This document shows, piece after piece, positions 34,100 to 43,851 of a stretch of DNA of 64,000 nucleotides. The stretch covers positions 744,001-808,000 of the forward strand of contig JAWKLF010000001.1 in assembly GCA_041392835.1 (NCBI GenBank). The letters are read 5' to 3'. Both the position numbers and the translations under genes were made by a program. The stretch is from OLB11 sp041392835. GTDB taxonomy: Bacteria; Bacteroidota; Bacteroidia; Chitinophagales; Chitinophagaceae. Under the pieces are notes generated by a model that saw nothing but the letters and a program-made list of their open reading frames with translations, ran no database searches and was not told the origin of the DNA. Numbering within the stretch: the stretch's first letter is position 1; every line of letters starts with the position of its first letter.

Positions 34100-37000
34100 A
34101 TGAAAAAATACGTACCTATTATCGTTTCTTTTTTGATTACATATGTGGCACAAGCTCAAGAAAAGTTTGGTTTGATAGATTCACGAAAAATAATTCAAGA
34201 AGGAATAGCCTTGCACGAAAAAGAAAAATATGCCGATGCTATTAAAGAATATCAAAAAGTGCCTATTAATGATACCAACTATATATTGGCACAGTATGAA
34301 ATAGCACTCAGTGCCCGAATAGATAAACAATATGCACTAGCCAAAGAAGCTAGTAAAAATGCATTGAATAGAGGGCCTTCAAAATTTGATTTTGATATTT
34401 GGAATAACTATGGCTCTATATATGATGAAGAAAAAAAATATGACTCGGCCAATTATATTTTTAATAAAATGATGAGCATGTATCCGAATTCTCATAGAGC
34501 TATACATTCCTTAGGAGTCAATTATTTATTACAGGAAAAAGCAGATTCAGCTTTCCATTATTTCAAAAAAGCGCTCATGCTCAATCCTTATAATGTGAAT
34601 ACACATTATACACTTGGCAATCTCGCTTTTGAGAATGGGTATCCTATACAGGCTATGATGAGCTATGCTATGGCCATCTTGTTAGAACCTAATGGATATC
34701 GCTTTTCGCCAGCATTTAGTGCAATGTATAATATTGCCAATATTTCAGAAAAGACAACTGAAAATAGAGACAAACGTAAACCTAATACAGTGTTTAATGA
34801 AGATTATACCGAACTCGAAACATATTTTATTTCAAAAATTGCCTTAGAGAAAAATTATAAAATTCAGACCAGCCTCGATGAACCATTTTTTAGACAACTC
34901 AATTTGATTTTTGAAAAAATGAATGAATCGGATAATGAAAAAGAATTCTGGAATACATTTTATGGTCCTATCTATAAAGAAATTTTTTCTAAAAAATTAT
35001 TCGAAGGACTTACTTATAGACTTATAGCTGGAATAGATAAAGATGATATTCAAAAAAAAGTAAAAAGTAAAAACAGCGATATTGTAAAAGTAGTAGCATT
35101 GATACAAGGACATTTAGAACGTATCGGTTTTCAACATCAGTTTAGTAAATCGATAGATAAAAAAGAAGTTGGCTATTACTACGAAAACTTACAACCTATA
35201 GGCAAAGGTATTTTGCTTGGCAATGATGCAAAAACTATGCAAGGTACTTGGGAGTTTTATGATGATCAAGGAAATATAAAAAGTATGGGTGTTTTTAAAA
35301 ATGGGAAAAGTGATGGATTGTATAAATCATTTTACCCAGATGGTTTGCCAAAGGAACAGCTAACTATAGTGAATGAAAAAGCTACAGGCGAAGGTATAGA
35401 GTACTACAACAATGGAATTATGAAAACAAAAGGCAATTATATACGAGGCGATAAAGATGGACTTTATGAGGAATACTATAAAAATGGTTCATTGGCATCG
35501 GTAGCTACGTATAAGCTAAACAAAAAAAATGGACCCATGAAGGTGTATTATCCATCTGGCGAATTGCAATACGAACTCAACTATAGCAACGATATGCTCA
35601 ATGGCCTTTTGAAAGAATATTATAGAAACGGAACTCTAATGCGAACTACTGAAATGAAAAATGACAAAGCCAATGGAAAATATATAGGCTATTTTTTGAA
35701 TGGCAACATAGAAAGCGAAGGCAATATGAGCAATGGTGAACGAGATGGCCTTTTTACGAACTACTATAATGATAAAAAAGTAGCTTCTAAAGTAACATAC
35801 AAAAATGGGAAAGCCGATGGAGAAGCGCTGTATTATTATCAAAATGGTGTATTGAAAAGAAAAGCAACCTACGATAAAGGCGACGAAACAGGAACTTTTG
35901 CTAATAAATTGGATAATGATAAACTATTTAATGTCATTGAATATAAAAAAGGAAGAATTAAGAAAATAACCTATTATCATGCTATCACAGGAGCAGTAAC
36001 TGGCGAAAGCGTAGTAGACGACAAACAAAAAAATCAACTCAAATTTTACGACGAAGTCGGCAATCTCACAGCAGACATTGTTACTGATAGAGAAGGCTAC
36101 TACAATGGCGAATTTAAAAATCTATATAACGATGGAAGTATAAGCCGAGAAACAAATTATGAAAAAGGGAAAGAACAAGGCAAAGGCAAGCGATACTATA
36201 GAGGTGGACAAATAAAAGAAGAGTACATGCATGTAAACGATGAATTGGATGGGGAATACATAGAATATCATGAAAATGGAAAAGTGAAAGAAGAAGGCAC
36301 TTTTGTAAAAGGCAAACGCAATGGCTATTGGTACAATTATAATACACTAGGACAGTTGACAGAAAAAGAATATTTTATAGAAGATGAAATGCACGGACCT
36401 CAGCTATACTATGCAGGCAACGGAAAAATAAATAAAAGAAGCAATTACGAATATGGATTTCAAAACGAGCATATAGATTATGATACCAATGGACATATTA
36501 TTCAAACAATTAAAATAGAAGCGGGTAAAGAAAATATATTAAACCAGAAAAACCCTTTAGGCAAACCTTATAGGACCTTGACGTTAAAGAATAATTATAT
36601 ACATGGCGATTATATATACTTTTATCCAAACGGAAAAAAATCGGCACAATATCAATATAAACATGGTGTGTTAGACGGACCCTTTGTCGTTTATTATCCG
36701 AATGGAAACATTCGTACCAAAGGCTATTATCAAAATGGAAATAAAGAAGGCCGATGGGAATATTTTTTATACGACAGTAAAATGTGGCAAGTAAATTATT
36801 ACAGCAACAATAATAATCATGGTAAAGACACCGTCTTCTATTCCAATGGAAGTATAGAAAGCATAATGGAATATGTAGACGATGAAAAGCATAATTGGTA
36901 TGAAAAATATGCTCCAGATGGTTCATTTATGTATAAAATACGGTATATGGATGGCACTGCTATAAGCTATACCTACACACAACCCGATGGCAACTTGGCT

Positions 37001-37405
37001 CCAGAAATAGCTATACTACACAGCAAAAATGAATTTCCTATTGTAACCTATTACAAAAACGGAAAAAAATCTATGGAGTGCACATACAAAAATGGTGTGT
37101 ACGAAGGAAAGAGAACATTGTACTATCCCAATGGCAATGTTAGCTATGAAGCTGTTTATAAAAATGGACTTAATCATGGTCTTGAAAAAGATTATCATCC
37201 GAATGGACAACTTGCCTATGAACGTACACAACTCTATGACATGATGCATGGGCTATATACTTCCTATAATGATAAAGGTCAAAAACAGTTTGAAGAAAAC
37301 TATATAGAAGGCTATGAACATGGTACAGCAAAATACTATGACGATAAAGGAACCTTATTGTATACTATTTACAATTATTGGGGTACTGAGTTAGACATGA
37401 AGTAA
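34100..37405 (+). CDS. Very long TPR plus YwqK/MORN-like repeat protein
   Basis: An 1101-residue protein with a signal peptide (MKKYVPIIVSFLITYVAQAQ). TPR motifs cover ~25-210 (NYGSIYDEEKKYDSANYIF, LGVNYLLQEKADSAFHYFKK). From about residue 385 to the end, dozens of short repeats of the type YYxNGxLKxxxxYKNGxxxG follow, as in the YwqK 'antitoxin' / MORN family; examples are YYPNGNIRTKGYYQNGNKEG and YYPNGNVSYEAVYKNG. Each repeat forms a beta-hairpin, so the product should be a long solenoid. The YwqK antitoxin label is historic, and no toxin partner is nearby. The signal peptide places it in the periplasm or outside. Probably a protein-interaction scaffold. Confidence 0.88.
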   Translation: MKKYVPIIVSFLITYVAQAQEKFGLIDSRKIIQEGIALHEKEKYADAIKEYQKVPINDTNYILAQYEIALSARIDKQYALAKEASKNALNRGPSKFDFDIWNNYGSIYDEEKKYDSANYIFNKMMSMYPNSHRAIHSLGVNYLLQEKADSAFHYFKKALMLNPYNVNTHYTLGNLAFENGYPIQAMMSYAMAILLEPNGYRFSPAFSAMYNIANISEKTTENRDKRKPNTVFNEDYTELETYFISKIALEKNYKIQTSLDEPFFRQLNLIFEKMNESDNEKEFWNTFYGPIYKEIFSKKLFEGLTYRLIAGIDKDDIQKKVKSKNSDIVKVVALIQGHLERIGFQHQFSKSIDKKEVGYYYENLQPIGKGILLGNDAKTMQGTWEFYDDQGNIKSMGVFKNGKSDGLYKSFYPDGLPKEQLTIVNEKATGEGIEYYNNGIMKTKGNYIRGDKDGLYEEYYKNGSLASVATYKLNKKNGPMKVYYPSGELQYELNYSNDMLNGLLKEYYRNGTLMRTTEMKNDKANGKYIGYFLNGNIESEGNMSNGERDGLFTNYYNDKKVASKVTYKNGKADGEALYYYQNGVLKRKATYDKGDETGTFANKLDNDKLFNVIEYKKGRIKKITYYHAITGAVTGESVVDDKQKNQLKFYDEVGNLTADIVTDREGYYNGEFKNLYNDGSISRETNYEKGKEQGKGKRYYRGGQIKEEYMHVNDELDGEYIEYHENGKVKEEGTFVKGKRNGYWYNYNTLGQLTEKEYFIEDEMHGPQLYYAGNGKINKRSNYEYGFQNEHIDYDTNGHIIQTIKIEAGKENILNQKNPLGKPYRTLTLKNNYIHGDYIYFYPNGKKSAQYQYKHGVLDGPFVVYYPNGNIRTKGYYQNGNKEGRWEYFLYDSKMWQVNYYSNNNNHGKDTVFYSNGSIESIMEYVDDEKHNWYEKYAPDGSFMYKIRYMDGTAISYTYTQPDGNLAPEIAILHSKNEFPIVTYYKNGKKSMECTYKNGVYEGKRTLYYPNGNVSYEAVYKNGLNHGLEKDYHPNGQLAYERTQLYDMMHGLYTSYNDKGQKQFEENYIEGYEHGTAKYYDDKGTLLYTIYNYWGTELDMK

Positions 37406-37410
37406 TTATA

Positions 37411-37785
37411 TTATTTCAATATAAAACTTACTTTGCCTATGCCTATCAGTGGTTTCTTAATTTTGGTAATATGCAACGTATAGGGATGGTCATGATAATC
37501 AAACGATAATTTATCAGATACATGCAATATTTTTTCGGTTAGTATTCTATCATCTAAACGTATGCTTATACTTACTTCTTTTCGATTTACTTCTCCTATT
37601 TGTACTACTATGCTGGCATCTGTACCTTCTATAACTTTTTGCGTGTTAGCTTCCACTATGCTTTCTATGCCCAGTTCGGGAATGTTTAAGCGGTGTTTAA
37701 AAGTAGTACTAGAGGTGTTGCTCGTTTGAGATTGGCAGGCCACTAAACTCAATAACAAGAAAAGGGACGATAAGAATTTTAGCAT
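37411..37785 (-). CDS. Small hypothetical lipoprotein
   Basis: A protein of about 124 residues. The ATG at 37785 gives a clean lipoprotein signal (MLKFLSSLFLLLSLVAC, Cys after LVA); the frame is open 7 codons further upstream, to 37806. The mature part is a compact beta-rich domain (VSISIRLDDRILTEKILHV, YTLHITKIKKPL) of no family I recognise. It sits 53 nt after the LptF/G permease gene on the same strand and converges on the YwqK-repeat gene with a gap of 5 nt. Function is unknown. Confidence 0.75.
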   Translation of the reverse strand: MLKFLSSLFLLLSLVACQSQTSNTSSTTFKHRLNIPELGIESIVEANTQKVIEGTDASIVVQIGEVNRKEVSISIRLDDRILTEKILHVSDKLSFDYHDHPYTLHITKIKKPLIGIGKVSFILK

Positions 37786-37838
37786 AAAAAAAGATTTTAT
37801 AGTCAATAAATAGTTTTTGAATAGTAAGGTTCATTTTT

Positions 37839-38915
37839 TTATTTTGAAAATTTAAAATAGACAAATAATGCAATTACCGAAAATAAAATATTTGGCACCC
37901 ATACTGCTAATAGTGGTTGTAAGCCACCCTTGATGGAAAACATAGGAAGAGCCTGCATTAAAAAAATATAAATAGCGCTAAGCATGACCCCAATAAACAA
38001 GTGTATACCACTACCACCACGAACTTTGCGCGAGGCAATACATGCACCTATGATGGATAAAATAAATGCTGAAAAAGGAGCTGCCGTGCGACGGTATTTT
38101 TCAATATAATATTCATTTAAGTTTTCACTTCCTTTGTTTTTTTCTTTGGTTATATACGTGTTTAATTCTTTCGTTGTCATGATAAATTTACCCTCTCTTC
38201 GTTCTATCAAATCTTCGGGCTTAAAATTAAACTGCTTGGTATAGCGTATGTGTTTTTCTAAATGCTCTTTTATACTATCATTAGTTCTGATAATTACGTC
38301 GTGCATGTCCCAACTTTTTTTTACAGTATCAAATACAATTCTATCAGCCGTTATTTTTTCTAATAATAAATTTCCTTTTACTTTTTCAAAACTAAATCTA
38401 AACCCCGTCTTGATTTGAGGGTTATAGCTTTGCATATAGATATACTCATTGGGCTTTATTCGCATATGAAAATTATCATCACTAGAGTATGCAGTGTTCC
38501 ACATATATTTTTCTTCAAAAAGATTTTTGCTTCTATTTGCTTTTGGTATAATGTAGTGGTTGGCTATAAATAAAAAAACAGATAAAATGCCAGCCCCTAT
38601 AAAATAAGGTCTTAGAAAACGGCTAAAGTTCATGCCACTACTTAGCATGGCTATGATTTCGGATTTGTTGGCAAGCTTGGATGTAAAATAGATAACCGAT
38701 ACAAATATGAATATAGGAAATAATAGGGCTACTATATAGGGTACAAAGTTTTTAAAATAAAGAAGTATATCTTTTGTAGGTACTTTCTTATTGACAAAGT
38801 CATTTATTTTTTCAGTAAAATCTATAACGATTGCAATAACTACAAAAGCTACCAACAGCAAAAGGAAGGTCAGTAAAAACTGCTTGAGTATATATCGGTC
38901 TAGTCGACTTAGCAT
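37839..38915 (-). CDS. LptF/LptG-family permease
   Basis: A 358-residue YjgP/YjgQ-type membrane protein. It has an N-terminal helix pair (LKQFLLTFLLLLVAFVVIAI and the next segment VPYIVALLFPIFIFVSVIYF), an internal periplasmic jellyroll-type region (~130-270) and three C-terminal helices ending in VLSAIYIFLMQALPM-like sequence and ILFSVIALFVYFKF. It opens with the typical LDRYILKQFL motif. LptF and LptG form the inner-membrane gate of the LPS export ABC transporter; in Bacteroidota two paralogues usually occur far apart. I cannot decide between LptF and LptG. A small lipoprotein gene follows on the same strand. Confidence 0.9.
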   Translation of the reverse strand: MLSRLDRYILKQFLLTFLLLLVAFVVIAIVIDFTEKINDFVNKKVPTKDILLYFKNFVPYIVALLFPIFIFVSVIYFTSKLANKSEIIAMLSSGMNFSRFLRPYFIGAGILSVFLFIANHYIIPKANRSKNLFEEKYMWNTAYSSDDNFHMRIKPNEYIYMQSYNPQIKTGFRFSFEKVKGNLLLEKITADRIVFDTVKKSWDMHDVIIRTNDSIKEHLEKHIRYTKQFNFKPEDLIERREGKFIMTTKELNTYITKEKNKGSENLNEYYIEKYRRTAAPFSAFILSIIGACIASRKVRGGSGIHLFIGVMLSAIYIFLMQALPMFSIKGGLQPLLAVWVPNILFSVIALFVYFKFSK

Positions 38916-38990
38916 GTCAAGTAAAGTATGTTACAAACCTAAGCAATGTATGCTGATTGAGGTGGTAATAAATCCTTAAAATAAAAAAGA

Positions 38991-40613
38991 TTATAGCGTA
39001 ACAAAAAACTTAAATTCATTTTTATCACGCTTAATGATAATGACTGTTTCTTTTCCTTTGTCTGATTTTGTAATAGCTTCTATATAATCATACATGTCTA
39101 CTATAATATAGGAACCAATTTTAGCAATGATATCGCCAGGAACTATGCCCGCTTTTTCGGCTGCTTTATACGGCAAACATGCTCCTACTCGTATGCCATT
39201 ATTTTCGTAGGTATTGTCTGGTATGATGCCCAAATCCGTTTCTATATTTTGTAGTTTGATGAGATAGTCATTGGTTTTAGTAAACACAGGTTTTGATTTA
39301 GTATCCATATCAGCAATAAGGGTATAGACATAATTAATAATATCTTTTAGACCTGTATACATAATTTTTTGAGGCACGTCTGTTTGTTTATTAAAATCAG
39401 TGTGGTAGCCCGTACTAATACGTATAGATGGTATGTTTTTGTAATAAAAATTGGTAAACTCCGAAAACCCAACACCCGAACTATCAAGTAATAATTTATA
39501 GCCTTTGTTCAAGGTTTGAAGCGTAGGTATCCAGCTTGGCGAAGTGCCAGCACCATTTATAAGTAATTCTTTTGAGCTGTTCAAACGACCAAGCATATCC
39601 AATTCTATAAAGCCAGCTATAGAGTTTGTAGCACTTTTATATTGATTAAAAAAAGCTTTGCTTCCTGCCAAATTTTGTTCATGTCCAGAAAAAGCGACAA
39701 AAAGATAATTATAATTAGAAAGTCTATTTTTCTTTATTGATTCGGCTATTTGTAGCATAGCGGCTACACCGCTTGCACCCTTGTCAGCACCTGTAAAGGT
39801 ATTGCCCAAGTGGTCGTAATGAGTGCCAATAACCATAGTAAGAGCGGCTTTATTATCTATATAAGCCATGATGTTTTTTCCGGTTGCGCTTCCTTTATCA
39901 AAATCCAAAGTGCCATTTACATCTATCCAATCCGAAATTTTTTGAGGTTGAATTTGTTTTGTATAGGTATCAAAATTTATGATACCAACGGGTGCTGTCA
40001 ATACATCATACATTCTTAGAGTATGTACATTTAAGTCATAATCAGTATTGATATCGTTTAAAAATATTACAGCACGTGCACCACCTTCTATACTGGATTT
40101 GGCAAAGTCGTAAATTCTTTTTTGTATATCATTTGTTTCTATTACTTTAGTATCGGACAAAGGTATAAGCCATACATTGTCTTTTTCATTTACTCTTGGT
40201 AGGCACATACCCGATATTTTATTTCCACTTCCATAGGGTAAAAACAATATATCATTTCCGATTTTTAAATTTTTGCCTAATATTTCAAATTTTGCATTCT
40301 CCCCCAATTGCATGCCCACATCACATGTAAAATCCCATTTGTATTTTCCTTGATAAGGTTTAATGCCTATAGCATTAAAACGACTCTCAATATAGTTGGC
40401 AGCGTTGGTCTCGCCCATGCTACCCGTATACCGTCCATTGGTGGCTGGTGTGCATAGTTTTTCTATATCCGTTTCTACATCCATAGCGGGTGCAGATGCC
40501 GAAGCCCGAGAACCAAATAATTGTGCTTGAATGGGTTGAATACAACTTAGAAAGAATAGGAGTGCGATGATTTTTTTAATGTTCAAAATAGTATTCAATA
40601 TTTTATGATACAT
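38991..40613 (-). CDS. M28-family zinc aminopeptidase with C-terminal PDZ domain
   Basis: A secreted peptidase of about 540 residues. The start at 40613 gives a signal peptide (NIKKIIALLFFLSCIQPIQAQ region); the frame is open 18 codons further upstream. Metal and catalytic residues of M28: GTHYDHLG (His, Asp), DKGASGVAAML (Asp), FSGHEQNLAGS (Glu-Glu type site with Glu), ELDMLGRL (Asp) and STGYHTDFNKQTD (His). A protease-associated-like insert lies before them (~160-250). The last ~85 residues form a PDZ domain (AAEKAGIVPGDIIAKIG). It probably trims peptides in the periplasm. Divergent from gcvT. Confidence 0.9.
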   Translation of the reverse strand: MYHKILNTILNIKKIIALLFFLSCIQPIQAQLFGSRASASAPAMDVETDIEKLCTPATNGRYTGSMGETNAANYIESRFNAIGIKPYQGKYKWDFTCDVGMQLGENAKFEILGKNLKIGNDILFLPYGSGNKISGMCLPRVNEKDNVWLIPLSDTKVIETNDIQKRIYDFAKSSIEGGARAVIFLNDINTDYDLNVHTLRMYDVLTAPVGIINFDTYTKQIQPQKISDWIDVNGTLDFDKGSATGKNIMAYIDNKAALTMVIGTHYDHLGNTFTGADKGASGVAAMLQIAESIKKNRLSNYNYLFVAFSGHEQNLAGSKAFFNQYKSATNSIAGFIELDMLGRLNSSKELLINGAGTSPSWIPTLQTLNKGYKLLLDSSGVGFSEFTNFYYKNIPSIRISTGYHTDFNKQTDVPQKIMYTGLKDIINYVYTLIADMDTKSKPVFTKTNDYLIKLQNIETDLGIIPDNTYENNGIRVGACLPYKAAEKAGIVPGDIIAKIGSYIIVDMYDYIEAITKSDKGKETVIIIKRDKNEFKFFVTL

Positions 40614-40714
40614 GATAGTACAAAAAGTTTGCCGATTTTTTTTTAATCTACGCAAATATACTTTCATATACTTTTAAGAAAGAATGCTTTTCAATGAAAT
40701 ATCCTTTTTTCGTC

Positions 40715-40722
40715 TATTTTTG
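40715..40722 (+). promoter_or_regulatory. Candidate -7 element of gcvT
   Basis: TATTTTTG matches TAnnTTTG and lies 17 nt before the gcvT start codon. I see no clear -33 TTTG at the expected distance, and no glycine riboswitch in the short leader. Confidence 0.4.
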
Positions 40723-40739
40723 TCAAAATTTTTACAAAT

Positions 40740-41849
40740 ATGAAAAATACTCCCTTTACAGCCATACACGAAAAATTAGGTGCAAAAATGGCTCCATTTG
40801 CCGGATATAATATGCCTATATCATACACTGGAATTAATGATGAACACCAAGCAGTGCGTGATGCAATTGGTGTTTTTGATGTGAGTCACATGGGCGAGTT
40901 TATATTGAAAGGGGAACACGCTTTAGATTTAATACAACGTATTACAAGCAATGATGGGGCTAAGCTTAGCAACGGCAAAGCGCAATACTCTTGCATGCCT
41001 AATAATGATGGTGGCATAGTTGATGATTTGTTAGTGTATTGTATTGAAGAAAATAAAGTTTATATGTTAGTAGTAAATGCATCGAATATGGAAAAAGATT
41101 GGAACTGGATAGTACAACATAATACGAATCAAGTAGAAATGCACGATATTAGTGATAAAACAGCATTGCTTGCTGTGCAAGGTCCTAAGGCTGTGTTGGC
41201 TATGCAAAAGCTTACAGATATGGACTTAATAAACTTAAAGTATTACACCTTTGTTAAAGGCACATTTGCTGGCATAGACAATGTTATAGTAAGTGCCACA
41301 GGATATACAGGATCGGGTGGTGTAGAAATTTATTTTCCGTCATCTACAAGCCCCGAAGATATAGCAGCTGCTGAATCTATGTGGGCTAAGGTTTTTGAAG
41401 CAGGTCAAGAATTTGGTATTAAACCTTGTGGTCTTGGTTGTAGAGATACATTGAGATTGGAAATGGGATTTTGTTTATATGGCAATGATATAAATGATAG
41501 CACAAGTCCTATAGAAGCAGGTCTTGGTTGGATTACAAAATTCACTAAAGAATTTACAAATAGAGCATACATAGAAACTCAAAAAAAGGAAGGAGTAACA
41601 AAAAAATTGGTAGGTTTTGAAATGCTCGACAAAGGTATTCCAAGACAACATTATACAATTAAAGATGCTGAAGGAAATATCCTTGGCGAAGTTACTAGTG
41701 GTACGCAAAGCCCGAGTTTGCAAAAAGCTATTGGTATGGGCTATGTAAAAAAAGAATTTGCCACTTTGGATACTGAAATTTATATAGAAGTAAGAGAAAA
41801 ATTGCTCAAAGCAAAGGTTGTAAAATTACCTTTTTATAATATTAATTAG
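40740..41849 (+). CDS. gcvT: Glycine cleavage system aminomethyltransferase (T protein)
   Basis: A 369-residue GcvT, which transfers the methylene group from the H-protein aminomethyl arm to tetrahydrofolate and releases ammonia. Motifs: PFAGYNMPISYTGINDEHQA, GVFDVSHMGEF, the folate region with ALLAVQGPKAV, VSATGYTGSGGVEIYF, and the C-terminal GEVTSGTQSPSLQKAIGMGY. Length is normal. It stands alone: no gcvH or gcvP is nearby, as is common in Bacteroidota. Its last 8 nt overlap the convergent gene at 41842. Confidence 0.97.
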   Translation: MKNTPFTAIHEKLGAKMAPFAGYNMPISYTGINDEHQAVRDAIGVFDVSHMGEFILKGEHALDLIQRITSNDGAKLSNGKAQYSCMPNNDGGIVDDLLVYCIEENKVYMLVVNASNMEKDWNWIVQHNTNQVEMHDISDKTALLAVQGPKAVLAMQKLTDMDLINLKYYTFVKGTFAGIDNVIVSATGYTGSGGVEIYFPSSTSPEDIAAAESMWAKVFEAGQEFGIKPCGLGCRDTLRLEMGFCLYGNDINDSTSPIEAGLGWITKFTKEFTNRAYIETQKKEGVTKKLVGFEMLDKGIPRQHYTIKDAEGNILGEVTSGTQSPSLQKAIGMGYVKKEFATLDTEIYIEVREKLLKAKVVKLPFYNIN

Positions 41850-42327
41850 TACTAGTTTTAGTAAACAGCATCATATAAGCCAAGGGTCTTTCTATATCTG
41901 TTTTCTGCTGCAAACTAAGTTCGTAGATGCCAGTAGCAGGGCAAAGAAAGGGTACATCTATCCAATGCATGCCTTCATTTAGTACATTTACTTTGTCTTG
42001 CACTATAAGCCCTGCACCATTCAAAAAAAGTTTTAGATGCATTTTATAAGATAAGGGGTCGCCTACAAAACATAATTGATAGAGCATGCCTTTTTGCATT
42101 TGTATTTGAATCACTTGATCCAAATTTTGGGTCATGGGAATGCGCTGTTCTTTGTATAGTTTATATTGTTGATTGGTGTAATGCTGTATACGCTCGTTAA
42201 CTTTTTCATTATAAGTCACAACGGCTTCTTTCATTTGCTGAGTAAGTTCAACAGATGTATTTGAATTGTTTTGTGCAAAAACTATACTAGAGCATAGAAG
42301 TAAAAGAATAGAAAAAAGATTTTTCAT
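41842..42327 (-). CDS. Hypothetical secreted protein
   Basis: A 161-residue protein with a signal peptide (MKNLFSILLLLCSSIVFAQ). The mature part begins with a helical stretch (VELTQQMKEAVVTYNEKVNE) and continues with beta strands (HWIDVPFLCPATGIYELSLQ). I recognise no family. Two Cys residues (LCFVG and FLCPA) could form a disulfide. The 3' end overlaps the convergent gcvT by 8 nt. murA lies upstream on the same strand, 141 nt away. Probably periplasmic or surface-exposed. Confidence 0.65.
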   Translation of the reverse strand: MKNLFSILLLLCSSIVFAQNNSNTSVELTQQMKEAVVTYNEKVNERIQHYTNQQYKLYKEQRIPMTQNLDQVIQIQMQKGMLYQLCFVGDPLSYKMHLKLFLNGAGLIVQDKVNVLNEGMHWIDVPFLCPATGIYELSLQQKTDIERPLAYMMLFTKTSTN

Positions 42328-42468
42328 GTTATAGTTTTTAGAAAGCTAAAATCTGCTTTGTTTTTTTAATCCCCATATGCAAGTAGTCCATTCCATACGG
42401 TCATATCGTTTGCATAACTTGGTTAAATATAACAAAAATTATTCCAATACTTGAAAAAAGCAAAAAGA

Positions 42469-43782
42469 TTAGGCTATGCGCTTAATATCAGCGCCCAGTT
42501 TACGAAGTCTTTCATCTATTTGCTGATAGCCTCTATCTATCTGTTCTATATTTTGAATGATGCTTTTGCCTTGTGCCGACAAAGCAGCTATAAGAAGAGC
42601 CAAGCCAGCTCGTATATCGGGCGATGACATGGTATTGCCTCTCAATGGGAAACTTTTATCTAAACCAACTACTACCGCTCTATGCGGATCGCACAATACT
42701 ATTTGGGCACCCATATCTATAAGCTTGTCAGTAAAAAACAAGCGGCTTTCAAACATTTTTTGATGAAAAAGTACTGTGCCTTTGGCTTGCGTAGCTACTA
42801 CTAGTGCTATGCTAAGCAAATCAGGCGTAAAGCCAGGCCAAGGATGGTCGTATATGGTTAAAATATCACCACCAATAAATCGTTTAATTTGGTAGTGGTC
42901 TTGTGCATGTACTATGATGTCATCTTTTACAATTTCTAAGTTTATACCTAATCGTTCAAATGTGCTTGGTATACAGCCTAAATAGTTGACATGGCAATCT
43001 TTAATTCGTAGTTGACCTCCTGTCATGGCTGCCATACCAATAAAGGAGCCAACCTCTATCATATCAGCAGATATAATATGTTCGCATCCTTTTAATGAAC
43101 TTGCATCTACTCCTCTTACGGTTAGCAAATTAGAGCCTACTCCCGAAATTTTGGCACCCATACGGTTTAGCATTCTGCATAGTTGTTGTATATAAGGTTC
43201 GCAAGCGGCATTATAGATACGGGTTTTGCCTTTGGCAGTAATGGCCGCCATCAGTATATTGGCTGTGCCTGTTACAGAAGGCTCATCTAATAGCATATAC
43301 TTCCCTATGAGTTCGTCGCTAGTGATAGTAAAGAAATGTTCTTCTTCGTTGTAATGATACGTGGCATTTAATTTTTCAAATCCTAGTATATGTGTGTCCA
43401 ATCGTCGTCGTCCGATTTTGTCGCCACCTGGTTGTGGTATATACGCCTTCTTAAACCTCGATAATAAAGGACCAGCAAGCATTACAGAGCCTCTCAGCTT
43501 GCCCGATTTTTTCTTAAAAGGTGTGCTTATTAAATATTCTAAATTGATATCTTTCGATTCAAATGCAAAATCATGATTGGATAATTGTTCAACTTTTACA
43601 CCCATTTCTTGAAGTAATTCAATGAGCATTCTGACATCAATAATATCCGGAATATTTTTTATAACAACCCGTTCGGGTGTAAGTAATACTGCTGCTAATA
43701 CTTGTAAGGCTTCATTTTTAGCACCTTGAGGTGTTATTTCACCTTGTATAGGATTGCCACCTCGAATTTCAAAGCTATTCAT
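42469..43782 (-). CDS. murA: UDP-N-acetylglucosamine 1-carboxyvinyltransferase, Asp-type active site
   Basis: A 437-residue MurA, the first committed enzyme of peptidoglycan synthesis, which joins enolpyruvate to UDP-GlcNAc. It starts FEIRGGNPIQGEITPQGAKN, with the conserved Lys and Asn. The active-site loop reads QPGGDKIGRRRLD, so the usual catalytic Cys (GGC in E. coli, Cys115) is Asp (D121 here). That substitution is known in other bacteria and makes the enzyme insensitive to fosfomycin. The C-terminal SSPDIRAGLALLIAAL and IDRGYQQIDERLRKLGA are typical. It lies 69 nt after the DUF4290 gene, and the two are probably co-transcribed. Confidence 0.96.
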   Translation of the reverse strand: MNSFEIRGGNPIQGEITPQGAKNEALQVLAAVLLTPERVVIKNIPDIIDVRMLIELLQEMGVKVEQLSNHDFAFESKDINLEYLISTPFKKKSGKLRGSVMLAGPLLSRFKKAYIPQPGGDKIGRRRLDTHILGFEKLNATYHYNEEEHFFTITSDELIGKYMLLDEPSVTGTANILMAAITAKGKTRIYNAACEPYIQQLCRMLNRMGAKISGVGSNLLTVRGVDASSLKGCEHIISADMIEVGSFIGMAAMTGGQLRIKDCHVNYLGCIPSTFERLGINLEIVKDDIIVHAQDHYQIKRFIGGDILTIYDHPWPGFTPDLLSIALVVATQAKGTVLFHQKMFESRLFFTDKLIDMGAQIVLCDPHRAVVVGLDKSFPLRGNTMSSPDIRAGLALLIAALSAQGKSIIQNIEQIDRGYQQIDERLRKLGADIKRIA

Positions 43783-43851
43783 GGGTGCTAATGTAATACA
43801 AAAATTATTTTCTAATTGTAAAGTTTATGCGCTTCCAAAAGAGAGAACAGA

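Noticed and set aside
34100..37405. Toxin-antitoxin locus based on the YwqK 'antitoxin' label
   Set aside because: The label comes from family naming; no toxin gene is adjacent, and the protein has a signal peptide and a length unlike an antitoxin.
40620..40739. Glycine riboswitch upstream of gcvT
   Set aside because: The gap is only 126 nt with a -7 element 17 nt before the start; no aptamer-like paired regions were seen.
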